Made by a program: the position numbers and the translations under genes. Below, one piece after another: positions 5,341 to 7,123 of a stretch of DNA of 7,123 nucleotides. The stretch lies in the NCBI GenBank assembly GCA_946480965.1, contig CAMLMI010000242.1, forward strand, positions 1 to 7,123. Direction: 5' to 3'. Each line of letters begins with the position of its first letter. The stretch's first letter is position 1. Origin of the DNA: an uncultured Verrucomicrobiales bacterium. Lineage in GTDB: Bacteria > Verrucomicrobiota > Verrucomicrobiae > Limisphaerales > CANJSG01. The notes below the pieces were generated by a model. The model made no database searches and was not told the origin of the DNA. It worked only from the letters and a program-made list of their open reading frames with translations.

Positions 5341-6891
5341 ATGAACCCGCGCCACTTCTCCCACCGTTCCCTTTTGCTGCTCTCGGCCGCCGCCTTCGTC
5401 CTGCCCGCCTGGGCCGACGTGAAGCTGCCCGCCATCTTCTCGGACCACATGGTCCTCCAGGCCGACATGAAGCTCCCGGTCTGGGGCTGGGCTGATCCGG
5501 GCGAGAAAGTCACCGTCGCGGTCGGCAACCGCAAAGCCTCCGCCACGACCGGAGCCGACGGCAAGTGGTCGGTGAAGCTCGGCGCGTTGAAGGCCGGCCA
5601 GTCGCTCACCATGACCGTCTCGGGCAAGAACACCGTCACGGTGAACGACGTGCTCGTCGGCGAAGTCTGGCTCGGCTCCGGCCAGTCGAACATGGAGTGG
5701 CCCGTGCGTCTCGCGGCCGATCCCGAAGGCGAAGCCAAAGCGGGCAGCTTTCCGTCGATCCGCATGTTCACGGTGAAGAAGAATCCCAGCCCAAAGCCGC
5801 TCGACGACTGCGAGGGCTCGTGGATCGTCTGCACGCCGGAAACCGTCCCGCACTTCTCCGCCACGCTCTATTTCTTCGGCCGCGAACTGCATCGCCAGCT
5901 CGGCACGCCCGTCGGCCTGATCCATTCCTCTTGGGGCGGCACACCGGTCGAATCCTGGGCCAGCATCGACGTGCAGAAGGACCGCGCGGAGTTCAAGCCG
6001 CTGATGGACACTTGGGCCCAGCGCCTCGCCGTGCCCTTCGACGCCGCCAAGGCCAAGGCCGACCACGAACGCCTGATGGCCCAATGGGCCGCCGCCGTTG
6101 AGAAAGCCAAGACCGAAGGCAAACCCGCACCCCGCCAGCCCCAGATGGCCACCGACCAAGCCTACAACAATTGGCGCCCGGCCAATCTCTTCAATGGCAT
6201 GATCGCTCCGGTCGTCGGCTACGCCATGCAGGGCGCGATCTGGTATCAGGGCGAGAGCAATGCCAACAGCCTCGAGAACGGCGCGCTCTACCACCTCCAG
6301 CTCTCCACGATGATCCAGGATTGGCGCAAGCGCTGGGGCTACGAGTTCCCCTTCGGCATCGTGCAGTTGCCCGAGTTCCACGGCCCGGTCGCCGAGCCCG
6401 TTCAGCACACCGGCTGGGTCATGGTGCGCGAAAGCATGTTGAAGACCTTGGCCCTGCCGAAGACCGGCCTCGCCATCACGCTCGGCCTCGGCGACGCGAA
6501 CGACATCCATCCGAAGAACAAACAGGACGTCGGCCGGCGCCTGGCTTCCTGGGCGCTGGATGAAGTCTATGACCGCGACGGCTTCGCGTCCTCCGGCCCG
6601 ATCGCCACGAGGCACAAGATCGGCAAGGGCGAGATCGTCGTCTCCTTCAAGAACACCGACGGCGGACTCGGCGTGAAAGGGAAGGAGCTGAAAGGCTTCG
6701 CCATCGCCGGAGCCGACAAGAAATGGGTCAAGGCCGAAGCCCGCATCGACGGCGACCGCGTGATCGTCTCCAGCCCATCGGTCCCCGAACCCGTCGCCGT
6801 TCGCTACGCCTGGGCCGACAATCCCGAGTTCAGCCTCTTCAACGCCCTCGGCCACCCCGCTTCGCCCTTCCGCACCGACGACTGGAAATGA
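5341..6891 (+). CDS. Sialate O-acetylesterase-type SGNH hydrolase, secreted
   Basis: A 516-residue periplasmic or secreted carbohydrate esterase (SASA domain). From the ATG at 5341 a signal peptide is clear: MNPRHFSHRS, then LLLLSAAAFVLPAWA and cleavage near residue 25. Starting at the earlier ATG (5299) would add 14 residues before this n-region, so 5341 is preferred. Then come an N-terminal beta region with the family opening LPAIFSDHMVLQ (29-40) and VWGWADPGEKV (47-57); block I GSGQSNMEW with nucleophile S116; SSWGGTPVESW (196-206); block III IWYQGESNA (300-308); and GDANDIHPKNKQDVGRRLA (384-402) with D388 and H390 of the catalytic triad. The C-terminal WADNPEFSLFNALGHPASPFR is typical of the family. 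It removes O-acetyl groups from sialic acids or, in environmental bacteria, more probably from acetylated plant or algal polysaccharides; the true substrate cannot be told. It stands alone here, not in a visible polysaccharide-utilisation cluster. Confidence 0.92.
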   Translation: MNPRHFSHRSLLLLSAAAFVLPAWADVKLPAIFSDHMVLQADMKLPVWGWADPGEKVTVAVGNRKASATTGADGKWSVKLGALKAGQSLTMTVSGKNTVTVNDVLVGEVWLGSGQSNMEWPVRLAADPEGEAKAGSFPSIRMFTVKKNPSPKPLDDCEGSWIVCTPETVPHFSATLYFFGRELHRQLGTPVGLIHSSWGGTPVESWASIDVQKDRAEFKPLMDTWAQRLAVPFDAAKAKADHERLMAQWAAAVEKAKTEGKPAPRQPQMATDQAYNNWRPANLFNGMIAPVVGYAMQGAIWYQGESNANSLENGALYHLQLSTMIQDWRKRWGYEFPFGIVQLPEFHGPVAEPVQHTGWVMVRESMLKTLALPKTGLAITLGLGDANDIHPKNKQDVGRRLASWALDEVYDRDGFASSGPIATRHKIGKGEIVVSFKNTDGGLGVKGKELKGFAIAGADKKWVKAEARIDGDRVIVSSPSVPEPVAVRYAWADNPEFSLFNALGHPASPFRTDDWK

Positions 6892-6894
6892 TCT

Positions 6895-6918
6895 AGGTCA
6901 GGCTTCTGGCCTGAACCT
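6895..6918. repeat. Hairpin after the esterase gene, REP-like
   Basis: AGGTCAGGC (6895-6903) pairs with GCCTGAACCT (6909-6918) with one bulged A and the loop TTCTG. It begins three bases after the esterase stop codon. There is no T run, so it is more like a REP-type palindrome or mRNA 3' end structure than a classical terminator. The arm GCTTC-(C/T)-(A/G)-GCCTG recurs, inverted, at about 6995-7008. Confidence 0.45.
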
Positions 6919-6946
6919 CGGGGGCGTGAAAAATCCGAGAGGTTCC

Positions 6947-7018
6947 GTCCTGTTCGCAGGACACACCGTTCGGTGGCTTCACCAAGACTTCGAGGACAGG
7001 CTGGAAGCGCTTTCCAGC
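6947..7018. repeat. Cluster of three further short hairpins
   Basis: Three perfect stems follow one another: GTCCTG (6947-6952) / CAGGAC (6957-6962) with loop TTCG; CACC (6964-6967) / GGTG (6972-6975) with loop GTTC; and GCTGGAA (7000-7006) / TTCCAGC (7012-7018) with loop GCGCT. With the preceding hairpin, four palindromes fall in about 125 bases between two genes transcribed towards each other. This resembles a BIME/REP cluster. No protein-coding signal is seen in the gap 6892-7064. Confidence 0.4.
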
Positions 7019-7064
7019 TTGGCCTCCGGCCTTTCGTTCACCACTCCGGCGGCGTCGCTCCAGC

Positions 7065-7123
7065 TTACGCCCGGAAGAGCGTCCCCATCTTCTTCCCGAG
7101 CAGCTTGCTGGCGAGCAGCAGGC
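7065..7123 (-). CDS. 3' end of an unidentified gene, partial
   Basis: On the minus strand, the frame from 7121 reads LLLASKLLGKKMGTLFRA and a TAA stop (7067-7065). The gene enters from beyond the window end. The hydrophobic then basic C-terminus is consistent with real coding sequence, and the gene would converge on the esterase with the hairpin cluster between them. Eighteen residues are too few to name a family, and the frame choice itself is uncertain. Confidence 0.4.
   Translation of the reverse strand, partial: LLLASKLLGKKMGTLFRA

Noticed and set aside
5248..6855. 535-residue open frame on the minus strand across the esterase gene
   Set aside because: It is the antisense shadow of a high-GC gene with clear SGNH motifs on the plus strand; its translation shows no recognisable domain and is full of Gly, Ala, Arg, Asp and His.
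6892..7064. Possible CRISPR-like or tandem repeat array
   Set aside because: The repeated units are short palindromes of different sequence without regular spacing, so they fit REP-like hairpins, not an array.

Overview
The window is about 7.1 kb of GC-rich bacterial DNA with high-GC third codon positions. The gene set (periplasmic sialate O-acetylesterase, DUF971/GBBH-like protein, stand-alone JetD-type Toprim fragment, hairpin-rich spacers, few clear Shine-Dalgarno sites) suits a Gram-negative member of the Verrucomicrobiota/Planctomycetota group. That placement is inferred from gene content and style only; no rRNA or other marker is present.

Layout. Positions 1-60 hold a terminator-like hairpin that may end a gene lying before the window. 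Positions about 55-590 are a graveyard of insertion sequences on the minus strand: a small leader-like ORF, an IS3-type OrfA helix-turn-helix with a frameshift, and, fused to it in frame, a piece of an IS5-type (DUF4096) transposase. Directly against this debris, on the plus strand, is the 3' part of a JetD/DUF2220 gene (about 592-1029). It keeps the Toprim catalytic motifs but has lost its N-terminal half, so it is read as a defence-gene remnant. A convergent minus-strand gene (1098-1445) encodes a small GBBH-like (DUF971) protein with a Cys-x-Cys-x-x-Cys plus His metal site.

The core of the window is a complete four-gene operon (1564-5091) for an ABC importer of the SitABCD/YfeABCD type (manganese, possibly iron): periplasmic binding protein, ATPase and two paralogous permeases. 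Each junction is a 4-base stop/start overlap (ATGA, GTGA, ATGA), which points to translational coupling and fixed stoichiometry. The binding protein carries the His-His-Glu-Asp ligand set of the Mn/Fe branch, not the all-His type of the zinc branch. About 40 bases before it lies an inverted repeat (GTTAG-N6-CTAAC with matching outer bases) laid out like an MntR/DtxR-family operator, so the operon is probably repressed when metal is plentiful. A 16-bp hairpin containing the stop codon of the last permease gene ends the operon.

After a 250-base spacer comes a complete secreted sialate O-acetylesterase-type SGNH hydrolase (5341-6891), then a cluster of short hairpins resembling REP-type repeats (6895-7018), and finally the last 18 codons of an unidentified minus-strand gene running off the window.

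I see no convincing new multi-gene system. The points most worth a second look are the JetD remnant beside the hybrid transposase scar, the predicted metal-responsive operator, and the hairpin that overlaps a stop codon.
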